A DNA stretch of 64,000 bases from Burkholderiales bacterium (GCA_016223165.1 JACRPO010000012.1:124001-188000); one strand, 5' to 3'; positions 1 to 9,769 are shown, counted from the first letter of the stretch. Numbers and translations are program-made. Notes: a model not told the origin generated them from the sequence alone.

Positions 1-3000
1 CAAGCCGAGCTGCTCGGCGCGATCCGGCTGCCCGCAGGAGCCTTCGCCGGCATCGCCGCGACCGAGGTGCAGACCGACATCCTGTTTCTGCGCAGGCGCG
101 AACGGGGCGAGCAGACCCGTAGCGATTGGGTCCATCGCAGCCTCGTGCCCGAGGAGATGCGGCATCGGCAGTGCCGTGACCGCTACCCGCAGATCAACGC
201 CTGGTACGCGCGGCAACCGCAGTTCTGCATCGGGCGCATCGCCTACCGCAGCAACGGCTACGACGAAGTACCGACGGCGGTGTTCGAGGGCGATCTGGAA
301 GCGACGCTGCGCGAGCGCGTCGAGCTGCTGCCCGAAGGCGGCTACAAGCCAGCAGCCCGGGCCGAAGAACCCACGGTCAGGGCCGCAGTCCCTGCGGAAC
401 CCGGCGCTCGACCGGGAAGCTACCGGCTGCACCAGGGGCGCGTACATCGCGTCTCGGCAACCGAACTCGTGGACATCCACGACGAGCTGAACGCCACGCA
501 GCGCAGCCGCATCACGGGCTTGTGCGCGATCAGGGGCCACGCGCGGGCGCTGCTCGACGCGCAACTGGCCCACGACGGCGACGGGCAACTTGCTAACCAG
601 CGAGCAATGCTCAACGGCACCTACGACCGCTACGTCGCGCGTCACGGCTGCCTGAGCAACCGGGCCAACGCGCTGGCGTTTCGGCGCGACCCGGACTACC
701 CGCTGCTGCTGTCATTGGAGCATTACGACGACGAGTCGGACACGGCGCGCAAAGCGGACCTGTTCAGCCGGCGCACCCTGCGCCGCGTGACGGCACCGGC
801 GACGGCGGCCGATCCGGCCGAAGCGCTCGCTGCGTCCGTGCAGTGGCGCGGCCGGGTCGATCCGGCCTACATGGCCGATCTGCTGCAGGCGCCCGAGCAG
901 GAAGTGCTGGACGCCCTGGCCGACGGCGGGCTCGTGTTCCTCGATCCGGACGACCGGGCATGGAAGACGGCCGACGACTACCTGTCGGGCAACGTCAAGA
1001 CGAAGCTAAAGCAAGCCGTGCTGTCCGGTCCGGCCTACCGCGGCAACGTCGCTGCGCTGGAGAGGGTGCAGCCTGAAGACCTGTCGCCAGCGTCGATCGA
1101 GCCGCGGCTGGGCGCCGTGTGGATCCCCGCCGGCGATGTCGAGGCCTTCATCCGCGAAGTGCTGGAACTGAAGGACTGCGACGTGTCGTACTCGGCCGAG
1201 GCGGGAGCCTGGTCGGTGCGCTACCCCGAGTGGAGCGCGCGGCAGAACGTGAAGGTGACGCAGGAACTGGGGACCTCGCGCATGAACGCGATCGAACTGG
1301 TGATGGCAGCGCTGAACGTGCAGGTGCCGACGGTGCGCGACCGCGATCCGGAAACGGACCGCTACCTCGTCAATCCGGACGAGACGCTGGCCGCCCGCGA
1401 GAAGCTGGGCCAGCTCAAAGAGCGATTCGCGGCCTGGGCCTTCGAAGACACCGAGCGGCGCGAGCGGCTGTGCAGGATCTACAACGACCTGTTCAACGCC
1501 ACACGGCCGCGGCACTTCGATGGTTCGCACCTGAAGCTGCCGGGGTTCTCCCACTGCTTCGAGCTGCACCCGCACCAGCTGAACGCGGTGTGGCGCATCG
1601 TGCAGGTCGGCAACACGGGGCTGTTCCACGTCGTCGGCGCCGGCAAGACCGCCGTGTGCGCGATCGCGAGCATGGAGATGCGCCGCCTGGGCTTCCTCGC
1701 GAAGCCCTGCCACGTGGTGCCGAACCACATGCTGGCGCAGTACACGGCGGAGTTCGTGCGCTTGTACCCGCAGGCCGCGGTGCTGATGGCCGCGAAGGAA
1801 GACCTGGAAGGCGACCGCCGGCGAGAGCTGGTGTCGCGCATCGCCACCGGCGATTGGGACGCGGTGGTCATCACGCACTCGAGCTTCGAGCGCATCCGGA
1901 TGTCGCCGTCATTCACTCAAACCTACATCGAGGAAATCATGCATGAAATCGAAATGGCAGTGCGCGCCGAGAAGCAAGGTGACCGGTCGAACCGGATCAT
2001 CAAGCAGCTCGAAGCGCAGAAGAAGAACTGGCGGGCGCGCCTGGAACGGCTGCTCGCCGACGGCAAGAAGGACGATCTGCTGACCTGGGAGCAGCTGGGT
2101 GTCGACGGCCTGTTCGTCGATGAAGCCCACCTGTTCAAGAACCTGTACCGGTTCACCAAGATGACGCGGGTCGCGGGCCTGCCGCTGACCAACTCGGAGC
2201 GCGCGTTCGACCTCTACCTGAAGACGCGCTACACGATGCAGCTGCATGAACGCCAACGCCCAGGCGCCCAACGCGGCGTGGTGTTCGCCACGGCAACGCC
2301 GGTCGCCAACACGATGGCCGAGATCCACACGATGCAACGCTACCTGCAGCCGCGGCGGCTGGAGGAACTGGGCCTGCAGCAGTTCGATGCGTGGGCCGCC
2401 ACCTTCGGCGAAAGCATCACAGCGTTGGAGATAGCACCGGACGGCAGCGGCTACCGGATGCACACGAGGTTCGCTCGGTTCATCAACGTGCCGGAGCTGA
2501 TGACGGTGTTCGGCGAGGTCGCCGACATCCGCACCGCGGAGATGCTGAACCTGCCGGTGCCCAAGCTGCGTGGCGGCAAGCCGCGCACGGTGGCCTGCCC
2601 GGCCAGCCCGGCGCTCAAGACCTACGTGCAGACGCTGGTGCAGCGCGCCGAAGCCATCCGCAACGGCGCCGTGGACCCGCGAGAAGACAACATGCTCGCG
2701 GTGACCAACGACGGCCGCCAAGCCGCGCTGGACTTCAGGCTGATCGCGCCGACGGCGGCCTTCGACCCGAAAGGAAAGGTGGCGGCTTGCGTCGACGAGG
2801 TGCTGGCCGTCTGGGAGCGCACGGCGGACTTCCGCGGGGCGCAACTGGTGTTCTGTGACCTGTCCTCGCCGAAGGGCGGCAAGGCCTTCAGCGTCTACGA
2901 CGACATGAAGGCGCGGCTGATTGAGGCTGGCGTGCCCGAGCGCGAGATCGCGTTCATCCACGACGCGGACACCGACGCCCAGAAGGCGACGCTGTTCAAG

Positions 3001-4041
3001 GCGGTGCGCGAAGGCAAGGTCCGTGTGCTGTTCGGCTCGACCGCGAAGATGGGGATCGGCACCAACGTGCAGACCCGGCTGGCCGCCCTGCATCACCTCG
3101 ATGCGCCGTGGCGGCCCTGCGATGTCGAGCAGCGCGACGGGCGCATCCTGCGTCAGGGCAACGAGTGCGAGGACGTGGAGATCTTCCGCTACGTCACCGA
3201 GGGGAGTTTCGACAGCTACATGTGGCAGACGCTGGAGACCAAGGCGCGCTTCATCGCCCAGGTGATGAAGGGCGACAAGGGGCTCCGGTCGCTCGAAGAC
3301 GTGGAGCTGGCGGCGCTGTCGTACGCGGAGGTCAAGGCCCTGGCCAGCGGCAACCCGCTGGTGGTCGAGAAGGCGGGGGTAGACGCCGAGGTGGCGAAGC
3401 TCTCGACGTTGTTCTCGGTATGGCGCAGTCAGCGCTGGGACAACCAGCGTGAGGTCGGCAACCTGCCGATGCTGGTGGAGGCGCTGGAGAGGAAGATCGG
3501 CCTGATCGAGCTGGATGCTGCGGCTGTCGTGCCGCAGAGCATGGCGAACATTGCCGTCGAGCTGAACGGCCGGCGATTCGAGGGTGCAGATCAGATCGGG
3601 CAAGCGCTGCGGGACCTTGTGAAGACGGAGAAGGTCGGCCACCGGCGCTGGGCAACACCGACCGAGCGTGCCGTTGGACGCTTCGGCGGCATGACGTTGA
3701 ACATCGGATGCTCACAAGGCGATGGTGTGCCGGCGTACCACCTGTCCGGGCATTGCCGCTACGAGGCCCAGGCCTTCCAAACGGGGCCCGCACTGGTTGC
3801 GGCGCTGCTGGCTGCGCTGGACTCGGTGAACGAGCAGCACGAGAAGAGCCAGGCACAACTGGCCTTGCGCCGCAAGCGGCTGGAAGACCTGCGCATCGAG
3901 ATTGAGCGCCCGTTCGAGCACGAAGCCAGGCTCACCGATTTGCTGGTGCGCCAGCGCGAGCTGCTGAAGCGGCTGGACCTCGACAAGGACGAGGCCGGGA
4001 GCGCGAGGATCGAAGCGGAGGAGCCGCGCATCGCGGCATGA
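1..4041 (+). CDS. DNA methylase/SF2 helicase fusion protein, 5' end outside window
   Basis: The reading frame is open from base 1, so the true start lies upstream; 1346 codons plus stop are visible. The first visible residues (LLGAIRLP, then TDILFLRRR) resemble the end of an N6-adenine methylase domain. A P-loop GAGKT lies near codon 548, a DEAH box (VDEAH) near codon 708, and helicase motifs V/VI (GIGTNVQ, then EQRDGRILRQGN) near codons 1020-1055. A charged, probably coiled-coil tail follows. Proteins of this build are common on conjugative plasmids, integrative elements and some phages (P1 DarB is an example); a role in DNA modification or protection of transferred DNA is inferred. It ends just before a strong terminator. 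The helicase assignment is secure; the exact biological role is not. Confidence 0.85.
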   Translation, partial: QAELLGAIRLPAGAFAGIAATEVQTDILFLRRRERGEQTRSDWVHRSLVPEEMRHRQCRDRYPQINAWYARQPQFCIGRIAYRSNGYDEVPTAVFEGDLEATLRERVELLPEGGYKPAARAEEPTVRAAVPAEPGARPGSYRLHQGRVHRVSATELVDIHDELNATQRSRITGLCAIRGHARALLDAQLAHDGDGQLANQRAMLNGTYDRYVARHGCLSNRANALAFRRDPDYPLLLSLEHYDDESDTARKADLFSRRTLRRVTAPATAADPAEALAASVQWRGRVDPAYMADLLQAPEQEVLDALADGGLVFLDPDDRAWKTADDYLSGNVKTKLKQAVLSGPAYRGNVAALERVQPEDLSPASIEPRLGAVWIPAGDVEAFIREVLELKDCDVSYSAEAGAWSVRYPEWSARQNVKVTQELGTSRMNAIELVMAALNVQVPTVRDRDPETDRYLVNPDETLAAREKLGQLKERFAAWAFEDTERRERLCRIYNDLFNATRPRHFDGSHLKLPGFSHCFELHPHQLNAVWRIVQVGNTGLFHVVGAGKTAVCAIASMEMRRLGFLAKPCHVVPNHMLAQYTAEFVRLYPQAAVLMAAKEDLEGDRRRELVSRIATGDWDAVVITHSSFERIRMSPSFTQTYIEEIMHEIEMAVRAEKQGDRSNRIIKQLEAQKKNWRARLERLLADGKKDDLLTWEQLGVDGLFVDEAHLFKNLYRFTKMTRVAGLPLTNSERAFDLYLKTRYTMQLHERQRPGAQRGVVFATATPVANTMAEIHTMQRYLQPRRLEELGLQQFDAWAATFGESITALEIAPDGSGYRMHTRFARFINVPELMTVFGEVADIRTAEMLNLPVPKLRGGKPRTVACPASPALKTYVQTLVQRAEAIRNGAVDPREDNMLAVTNDGRQAALDFRLIAPTAAFDPKGKVAACVDEVLAVWERTADFRGAQLVFCDLSSPKGGKAFSVYDDMKARLIEAGVPEREIAFIHDADTDAQKATLFKAVREGKVRVLFGSTAKMGIGTNVQTRLAALHHLDAPWRPCDVEQRDGRILRQGNECEDVEIFRYVTEGSFDSYMWQTLETKARFIAQVMKGDKGLRSLEDVELAALSYAEVKALASGNPLVVEKAGVDAEVAKLSTLFSVWRSQRWDNQREVGNLPMLVEALERKIGLIELDAAAVVPQSMANIAVELNGRRFEGADQIGQALRDLVKTEKVGHRRWATPTERAVGRFGGMTLNIGCSQGDGVPAYHLSGHCRYEAQAFQTGPALVAALLAALDSVNEQHEKSQAQLALRRKRLEDLRIEIERPFEHEARLTDLLVRQRELLKRLDLDKDEAGSARIEAEEPRIAA

Positions 4042-4056
4042 CTCACGTGCGTTGAA

Positions 4057-4094
4057 CCCTCATCGCCGAAAGGCGGTGAGGGCTTCTCTTTTTT
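4057..4094 (+). terminator. Rho-independent terminator
   Basis: An 11-bp stem (CCCTCATCGCC / GGCGGTGAGGG, one G-U pair) closes a GAAA tetraloop and is followed by a T-rich tract with six consecutive Ts. It begins 15 bases after the stop codon of the methylase/helicase gene, so it should end that transcript. Confidence 0.9.
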
Positions 4095-4574
4095 CGCTCT
4101 GCGGCGGCACCTGCCCGTACGCGTCGAAGCCGCCGAAAACAACCCGGCCGCACCGATGATTCCCTGTGGCGAGTGGCCAGCGGTCAACGGCGACACCACC
4201 CAACAACCATACTCGAAGGGCTTCCCGCAGACATCGCGTCTGCAAGCCTTCACTGGCGGCTTCGGCTGCCCTGAAGTCCAGCCTGGCTGGCGTCGCAGTC
4301 GTCACCTGCCAACGTTCGATCCGGCTCGTCCGGGACCGGTCACTCGCTGACCAAGAGCACGTTCAGCCCCCGAGCTGACAGTCGATCGATTGCCGAGCAG
4401 CCCACCGGCTGCTTGGCACCGAGCGAAGGCCTGCGCCCGCAAGGATGTGGGCCTTCAACCCGCGCGCCGCTCGGCGCGCAAAGAGCCGCTCCGCCCTCGC
4501 GGAGCTTCCCGAACGGGGAACCCCAAGTTCCCCGCCAGGGCTGGGCGTTCCCCTTCTTCGCGAAGGAGAACCCC
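4095..4574 (+). other. Non-coding stretch with three tandem hairpins
   Basis: No convincing gene is seen here; short open frames show no recognisable composition or ribosome site. Near its end three perfect hairpins follow one another: stems at 4462-4469/4472-4479, 4489-4494/4499-4504 and 4515-4521/4527-4533. They lie 40 to 110 bases before the next start codon and could form a structured leader RNA. Confidence 0.5.
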
Positions 4575-4733
4575 ATGAACGCCGTCATCTCGACGAGAGC
4601 CCTGAGCCCGGTGCCAACGCTCCTGGGCGGTTCCGGACGCGCTCGCGCGTCCACCGTGCAAGTCCGGCGCCTGCCGGTCCTGTTGCGGCCTTCGGTCAGC
4701 ACGCCACTGCCCTCGGGCAGCACGGCATGTTGA
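4575..4733 (+). CDS. Small hypothetical protein (52 aa)
   Basis: An ATG follows a good ribosome site (GAAGGAGAA, 4 bases upstream). The product is a short basic peptide rich in serine, arginine and proline, with no domain I recognise. Its stop codon lies inside the start of the next small gene (ATG at 4727), which would couple their translation. The same GAAGGAGAA(C)-CC leader precedes other small genes on this island (6841). That leader is the main support; the peptide itself could be a leader rather than a functional protein. Confidence 0.35.
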   Translation: MNAVISTRALSPVPTLLGGSGRARASTVQVRRLPVLLRPSVSTPLPSGSTAC

Positions 4734-4945
4734 TCGACTGCTACCGTCGGCGCATCGCTGCGACCGCTATCCAACTGGCCAAGGAGGATCCCCTCCTGGT
4801 CAAGGAGATGATCAGCCGCTTGCGAGCAGCCGGTGAAATCGAAGCCGGCGACTTGGTCTACCTGGACCGGATCGCCGATCGCTGGATCGCCATCGCCGCT
4901 GCCAATGCGGCGCGTTCGGCAACCGCGTGCGTTGCACGTGCTTAG
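4727..4945 (+). CDS. Small hypothetical island protein (72 aa)
   Basis: Starts at an ATG that overlaps the stop of the preceding small frame. The product is mostly helical, beginning MLIDCYRRRIAATAIQLAKE, with an acidic middle (AAGEIEAGDLVYLDRIAD) and an alanine-rich end. The hydrophobic/charged periodicity looks like a real small globular protein rather than a shadow frame. I recognise no family. Translation probably depends on the upstream frame, because no ribosome site of its own is clear. Confidence 0.5.
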   Translation: MLIDCYRRRIAATAIQLAKEDPLLVKEMISRLRAAGEIEAGDLVYLDRIADRWIAIAAANAARSATACVARA

Positions 4946-5249
4946 CCCACGCGCCCGGCCGCAACACTCGAGCAGTGTTGCGACGGGAGCAAGCCGTGGC
5001 CTGCGAGTTCGGCGCCTGCATGTCAGGCCCGCACCTGCGGACTACACCGTTCGCGCTCCGTCGAGGTCAAGCCGAGTCGTCGGCCACCCTCGGCGGACGC
5101 GAACCGCCCTCCATCTGGCTCTGCCGGCACCTCGCTGCAGAACCGTCGAATCGTCGCCACGACCTTCCTGGTCATGGTGCCGCTGACCCTGGGAGTTCAC
5201 CGCCTCCCTCAAGGGGCAGGTGCCTCTCTGCATATCAAGGAGAAACACC
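4946..5249 (+). other. Intergenic stretch, no gene recognised
   Basis: Open frames cross this interval but have arginine/serine-rich translations typical of random high-GC sequence. The only clear signal is at its end: AAGGAG at 5239 serving the ATG at 5250. Confidence 0.4.
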
Positions 5250-5762
5250 ATGCCCCTGAGCACGCTGCGGCAGAAGCCGCCGCGCCGCACCAGCGTCGCG
5301 ACCGAGGAAGAACGCGCTTGGATCAGCTTCTATCGGCGCGTTGGCCACGACACGGCGCTCGCCGACGAAGTGCTGGCCCAGCTGGACGCTGACGGCGAGA
5401 TGAAGCGGACGCACCTTGCGCTGTACCTGAGTTGCCGGGAATCGCTTCGGCTGCATGCCGAACGCGAACGGCGCAACGCAAGGATCGGCGGGTTCGTTCG
5501 CGGTCTGTTCCATGCCGTGTTCGTTGCCATGCCCGCGGCTGCCGGCCGCAAGCTGAAGCGCAGCGGCGACCTTGCTGTCGCATGTCTGCCCGACGTGAAC
5601 GCGGAGCCTGCGCATGCGCAAGTCGGGCGGCTCACCTCGGAGCCACCGTTCGAGGCCGCTCGCCGGGCCTTCGAAGCGTCAGCGCCTGCGGCGTCTTCGC
5701 GCAGCAGGACTGACTCACCGCCAGCCGCGGCAGAACCCACTCAGGTTCGGGCTGCCGAGTAG
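5250..5762 (+). CDS. Hypothetical island protein (170 aa)
   Basis: The start at 5250 is chosen over an in-frame ATG 30 bases upstream because AAGGAG lies 5 bases before it. Residues 20-80 are rich in Glu, Arg and Leu (EEERAWISFYRR, then LAQLDADGEMKRTHLALYL) and look helical. A short hydrophobic stretch follows around residues 85-100 (FVRGLFHAVFVAMPAAAG), then a low-complexity Ala/Ser/Pro tail. I do not recognise a family. It sits among other small genes typical of conjugative islands; function unknown. Confidence 0.6.
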   Translation: MPLSTLRQKPPRRTSVATEEERAWISFYRRVGHDTALADEVLAQLDADGEMKRTHLALYLSCRESLRLHAERERRNARIGGFVRGLFHAVFVAMPAAAGRKLKRSGDLAVACLPDVNAEPAHAQVGRLTSEPPFEAARRAFEASAPAASSRSRTDSPPAAAEPTQVRAAE

Positions 5763-5791
5763 CGCATTGCCTGTAAGGTGGCCCTTTGGGA

Positions 5792-6043
5792 TTAGGCCGC
5801 CTTCAGGCAGCGCTCGACTTCCTGGTCGATGAGCCAGTGCAGGAACCGCGTGTCCTTCGACACACCCCAGTAGTGGGCCTTGCATCGCTTCGCATATGCA
5901 TCCAGGTCCGCGCGGGTTCGCACGCCGACCGGCGCCATCCCGGTGATGCGGTTCAGCCGGTCGAACTCCGGCCTGGTGAGCCGGATGCGGGAATCGAGGC
6001 ACAGCATGGCAGGTGGACCCTTCAGGACGCCATCCTGCCGCAT
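5792..6043 (-). CDS. Hypothetical protein (83 aa)
   Basis: A compact minus-strand frame whose translation looks like real protein (for example RLTRPEFDRLNRITGMAPVG, and an acidic/aromatic end FLHWLIDQEVERCLKAA). The start could also be the internal ATG 12 codons later. No domain is recognised. It lies 130 bases downstream of the XRE regulator on the same strand and may be in its transcript. Confidence 0.55.
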   Translation of the reverse strand: MRQDGVLKGPPAMLCLDSRIRLTRPEFDRLNRITGMAPVGVRTRADLDAYAKRCKAHYWGVSKDTRFLHWLIDQEVERCLKAA

Positions 6044-6173
6044 CGCCTGCCCCTACGGTCAAGCTGGGGGCAATGCGCGAGAGAAATTTCTGGGGTGGCA
6101 TTCCGGTGATGATGCGGTGTCACCTGGGCGCCAGAACCGTTGTCAACCTGCTACCCGTGGCCGCCCCGCCACG

Positions 6174-6416
6174 CTACAGCTCCGCCTCCGCCATCAGCTC
6201 GGTCATCGTCATGTCCATCGCGTGCGCGACGCGAATGATCGACAAGATGCCCGGGTTCTGACCACCACGCTCGATGCTGCTCATGTAGGAACGGTCGATC
6301 GCGCTGCGATGCGCCAGTTCCTCCTGCGACACCCCAAGACTTCGCCGGCAGCGGCGAATGGCGGCACCGAGCGCCACCAGCGCCGGGTCGTTCGCGTGCC
6401 GAGAAGAGATGGGCAT
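6174..6416 (-). CDS. XRE-family helix-turn-helix regulator (80 aa)
   Basis: A single Cro/C1-type helix-turn-helix fills the protein: LGAAIRRCRRSLGVSQEELA, then HRSAIDRSYMSSIERGGQNP, then ILSIIRVAHAMDMTMTELM. It has no extra domain, so it is a minimal DNA-binding repressor or activator of the kind that controls island gene sets. The regulated promoter is not identified; the 424-base gap upstream of it, shared with a divergent small operon, is the natural candidate. Confidence 0.85.
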   Translation of the reverse strand: MPISSRHANDPALVALGAAIRRCRRSLGVSQEELAHRSAIDRSYMSSIERGGQNPGILSIIRVAHAMDMTMTELMAEAEL

Positions 6417-6840
6417 GCACCCATCGTCGGCATATGATGACGATCACACCACGGACGCTCTTCCACATGCCACGGCAAGTAGCGTGTCGGCACGCGAGCA
6501 GGGTTCTTCAAACCCATCACGGTTGTCGACGTCGCGAGAGGTAGTACCGAGGTCGCGCAAGTTCGTCCCATGGTCGAACTCGATGCCACGGGAAACCGTC
6601 AGAGCGCCGCAGCCGTTCCCGGCGAGTCGGACCGATCCCGATTGCGGGTCGGTCCTCCGTGTACCAGACTGAAGAGACTTGGCCGCGCCCAACATGGAGC
6701 GGTGATTTCGGCTATGGCCGCGTCGCAGTCGATACCTGCCAAGACCATCGTGCCGACAGAGCGTCAGCACTTTCAACCTACAACGGGGCATCGTCCCCGA
6801 TGGGGTCGGTGTTCCCACTCCACACGTGAAGGAGAACACC
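6417..6840. other. Divergent intergenic region with a long imperfect hairpin
   Basis: No gene is supported here. It separates the minus-strand XRE gene from the plus-strand small operon. An inverted repeat with arms at 6629-6640 (GGACCGATCCCG) and 6645-6655 (CGGGTCGGTCC), one base bulged, has no T tract, so it is not a simple terminator; it could be a regulator site or RNA structure. Confidence 0.4.
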
Positions 6841-7050
6841 GTGATCGCACGCACCCTCGTGACGAACCGATCTGCGACGTCCCCATGCCCGATGTGTCCG
6901 GGCTACGGCGTGCCCTTGGGCACGCTGGGTGCCATCAACTGGTTCCGCTGCCGCCATTGCGGCTGGGACTTCGGTCGCCGAAGGCTTTCGCGACCGAAGC
7001 GTTCCCGGACCATCGAACAAGGAGGGCGTGATGCCCCAATCTGCAGCTGA
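6841..7050 (+). CDS. Small zinc-ribbon-like protein (69 aa)
   Basis: Starts at GTG with a strong ribosome site (GAAGGAGAAC, 3 bases upstream). Two cysteine pairs, CPMC near residue 16 and CRHC near residue 36, are separated by 16 residues and form a plausible zinc ribbon, followed by a very basic segment (RRRLSRPKRSR). It overlaps the next gene by 20 bases. Function unknown; nucleic-acid binding is a reasonable guess. Confidence 0.6.
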   Translation: MIARTLVTNRSATSPCPMCPGYGVPLGTLGAINWFRCRHCGWDFGRRRLSRPKRSRTIEQGGRDAPICS

Positions 7051-7351
7051 CACCCTTCGTGACCTTGCCGAACCCCTGGCTGCCATCTCCCTGCGACACC
7101 TCAGCCCCGAGACTCGCCAGAAGCTGAAGGACGACGAACTCTCGGTCAATGCCTACCCCACCGGCGTTGGAGGCCTCGTCTTCGTTGGCATACCTCGCCA
7201 GGCCGTGCCGAGAGAACAGGATCTGGCCGTCCTGTTCGATTCGGCTGAACAAGCCGGCATTGCGTGGCTGTTGTTCGATGACGAGGCCGAGGTGGTTGAC
7301 GGCCTGCCCTTGTTCGCTCCGACCGAGCGCGACGTTAGCGACGACGGCTGA
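7031..7351 (+). CDS. DUF5983-like small protein (106 aa)
   Basis: ATG at 7031 follows AAGGAGGG, an excellent ribosome site inside the end of the preceding gene. The sequence contains ISLRHLSPETRQKL, VNAYPTGVGGLVFVG and an acidic end (WLLFDDEAEVVDGLPLF). This matches my recollection of small island/plasmid proteins of the DUF5983 type; the family name is tentative. Mixed alpha/beta, soluble, no signal peptide. Probably cotranscribed with the zinc-ribbon gene. Confidence 0.65.
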   Translation: MPQSAADTLRDLAEPLAAISLRHLSPETRQKLKDDELSVNAYPTGVGGLVFVGIPRQAVPREQDLAVLFDSAEQAGIAWLLFDDEAEVVDGLPLFAPTERDVSDDG

Positions 7352-7400
7352 CCCGGACCGACAAGCCGGGCGGCGCTTCTGCGGCCGTGCCTAAGCGGCC

Positions 7401-9737
7401 CTACGACGGGACCGCGTCCGGCACGGCCGCTGCCTGGATCGCTCGCGTACCTTGCTGCCCAAGGACATAGCGGTCGAGATCGATGACCGCGTCCGCCATC
7501 GCGGTCAGTTCCGGCGTCTGCGAGATGAAGTACTCACGTTCGTAGCCGCCGAGCCTCAGCACCTCTCGCTTCATCGCCATGAACCGGCGCTTCCGATCTG
7601 GGTCCAGTGCGCCATCGGCCTCATCGGAGAACAGGGTCGAGTAGCGCCGGCCCGTGCTCTGGGCGAGGTACAAGGCGATCGCCCTGGTCAGGCAGGCTTC
7701 GATGATCGTGCGCTCGCCGCCGCTCATCCAGACCAGGCTCTTGCTCTCCGCGGATTCGGCGTCGTGCACGAGGATGTCGAAGCCCTCGCGTTGATCGCCG
7801 GTGGCGGTCTGCAGCAGGGTCTGGATACTCACCGTGAACCTCGCGCCATAGCTTGCCAGCAGCAGGTCGTTCGCCAATCCCGAGAGCTCGGGCCCGGCAT
7901 CGTCGATCGCCAGCGCGATGAGGCCGTCGTTGCTCATGCAGCGAGCGAACAGCGCCCAGTTCCCGAGTTGATCCTCGATATGAGCCCGTCGATCATCACA
8001 ACGGGATCGGCGCTCGGCAAGCGCCGATTGCTGCTCTCGATTGGCCTTGAGCAATAGCACGTCGCGCAGCGCCGCGACCTGAGCTTGCTCGGCCGTGAGA
8101 ACCGCCGCGCGGCTCTGTGCAACGGACTCGCCGGCGGCGGTGAGTGTTGCGTCATCGAACCTGGCGGGCAGGCTTGCCAGCAGGCCGTCGATCCGTTCCA
8201 GCGCAGCCCGCACCTGCTCCGCATGCGAAGCAGTCTGCGCCAACATCGCTTGCCGCGACGCGTAGATGCGTGATCGTTCCTGCTTCTCTTCGTCGGTCTC
8301 CGCTGCGGCGCCGGAGCCCTCGACCGGGCCCAACGCCCTCAACTCCTCGTCGATGATTTCCAGCTCGGCCCGAGCCTGATCGCAGGCCGGAAGCCGGGCC
8401 GCGAGCGCTTGAATCGACAACAGTCGCGTTCGCGCCGTGTCTTCCCTTCGTTCGGCACTGCTCAGCCCACGCAGCGCGTCGGCCAGGGCTTCGCGCTCGA
8501 TCCGCAGCACAGCGAGGCAGGCCTTCGCCGATGTGATGTCGCCTGCCACGCGCTCGATCTGTGCCTGAGCACTGGGGATCAAGACTTGTGCGGCGCGGGC
8601 ATCGCCCAGGAGCTTGCAACGCCCCTGAAGATCGGTGCCCGAACATGGCACCTCACCAGTCAACCCGAATCTGGCGGCGAGATCTCGCGCGTCGAGCGCA
8701 GCCCGACCTGCTTCCTGCTCCAGGGCGGCAAGGCGCTGCTCGCCCAACCGAATGTCCGCTTCGCAACGTGCCAGCAACTGCGCTCGTTCGCGACCGAGGC
8801 GCGTGTGCTCGGTGCGTTGGGCCAGTACGCGTTCGGCAAGGGGCAGCCTGTTGCTGGCGTGTTGCACCGCCGACACCGGCTCGAGCGTCGAGCGGCAGCG
8901 CTGCCGGGCACGCTCCAACGTGAGCCGCTTCTTGCGCGCCGCATCGAGTCGACCCGCAATCCGACATTCGAGCTGCTGGAGACGCTCGCGTTCGTCACGA
9001 TCCTGCTTCTGCAGGCGCGCCTTCGCTTGCTCGTCGCTGTCAGCAACGGCTTGCCGTTCCGATCGCAGTTGTTGCCTCCGCGACTCGACACCGGCGGACT
9101 GTTCCTTCAGCGCGGCCAGCCGCGCATGCAGGGCCTGCGCCTCGTCCAATGCATGTTGCGCGACCGCCCGGGACGCCGTGGCCTCCTGCAACCCTTGCGG
9201 CGCCCCCTCGAGCCGCAGCCGCTCGGCATCCAGGCGCTGCGCCTCTGCCGCGATGCCGGCAGCGTCCTGCCTGACTACCGCCAGTCCCGCACGCAGCAGG
9301 CGAGCGGTTTCCGACGCCTTCTGCCCCAGCGTCTGAATCTGCGCCTGGCCGAGCAGATCGGCGAGCAGCGACTTGATCTCCGCGTTCTTGTAGGCACTGA
9401 GCGCCCGTTTGCCTTGGGCGGCGAAGACGGAGGTGAAGAAGGTATCGGCGCTGCCGCAGATCGCCTCAACGCAGCGCTCGTAGGTCGCGACCTTGCCGTC
9501 GGATACGGTGCCGTCCTCCAGCGTGACAGGGCGCCAGCCGCCGTCGTCGCCCACCACATGCAGATACGCCTCGGTGCGGCGCTTACCAGCGTTGCGGATG
9601 ACGATCTGCGATCGGTAGCTCCGGCCTTCGTGCGCCCAGGTCAGGTCTTTGAGGCTCTCGGAGAGACACACATGGTCGTAGAACGAGAAGCCGCCCGGAC
9701 CGGCAGCCGCGGCGCGCGACGGCATCGTCAGGTACGG
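7401..9737 (-). pseudogene. SbcC/Rad50-like ATPase, C-terminal part of a gene split by a mobile element
   Basis: This frame encodes the coiled-coil and C-terminal lobe of an SbcC/Rad50-like ATPase. It has the signature motif SGGERT, Walker B region TLFSDEADGALD, and a central C-x8-C (VPCSGTDLQGRC). It lacks the N-terminal lobe with Walker A. Sequence matching the family begins at the codons for YLTMPSR; upstream the frame meets a TAA that lies in the inverted repeat of the inserted element. The missing 58 codons are at 21745-21921 on the same strand. The intact relative at 15804-18284 aligns along nearly its whole length. An ATG at 9725 could start a 774-residue product, but without Walker A it cannot bind ATP normally. 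Confidence 0.9.
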
Positions 9738-9740
9738 CGT

Positions 9741-9766
9741 TTAGGTTGCATTCGCGAGTGTCAACA
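9741..9766 (+). repeat. Left terminal inverted repeat of the trio/mer element
   Basis: Twenty-six bases, reading TTAgGTTGcATTCGC, a variable 3-4 bases, then GTCAACA. It matches the reverse complement of 21729-21753 with only a few mismatches and one length difference. The SbcC-like reading frame breaks within 4 bases of its outer end. Confidence 0.85.
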
Positions 9767-9769
9767 GAG

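Noticed and set aside
1909..3642. A 577-codon minus-strand frame inside the helicase gene
   Set aside because: No family features; mirrors the codon pattern of the helicase.
4927..5259. A 110-codon plus-strand frame between small island genes
   Set aside because: No ribosome site, random-looking composition, and it overlaps the well-supported start at 5250.
6629..6655. Hairpin considered as a terminator
   Set aside because: No T tract follows and no gene ends just before it.
7352..7400. GC-rich inverted repeats between converging genes considered as a terminator
   Set aside because: Arms are short and imperfect and no T run follows.
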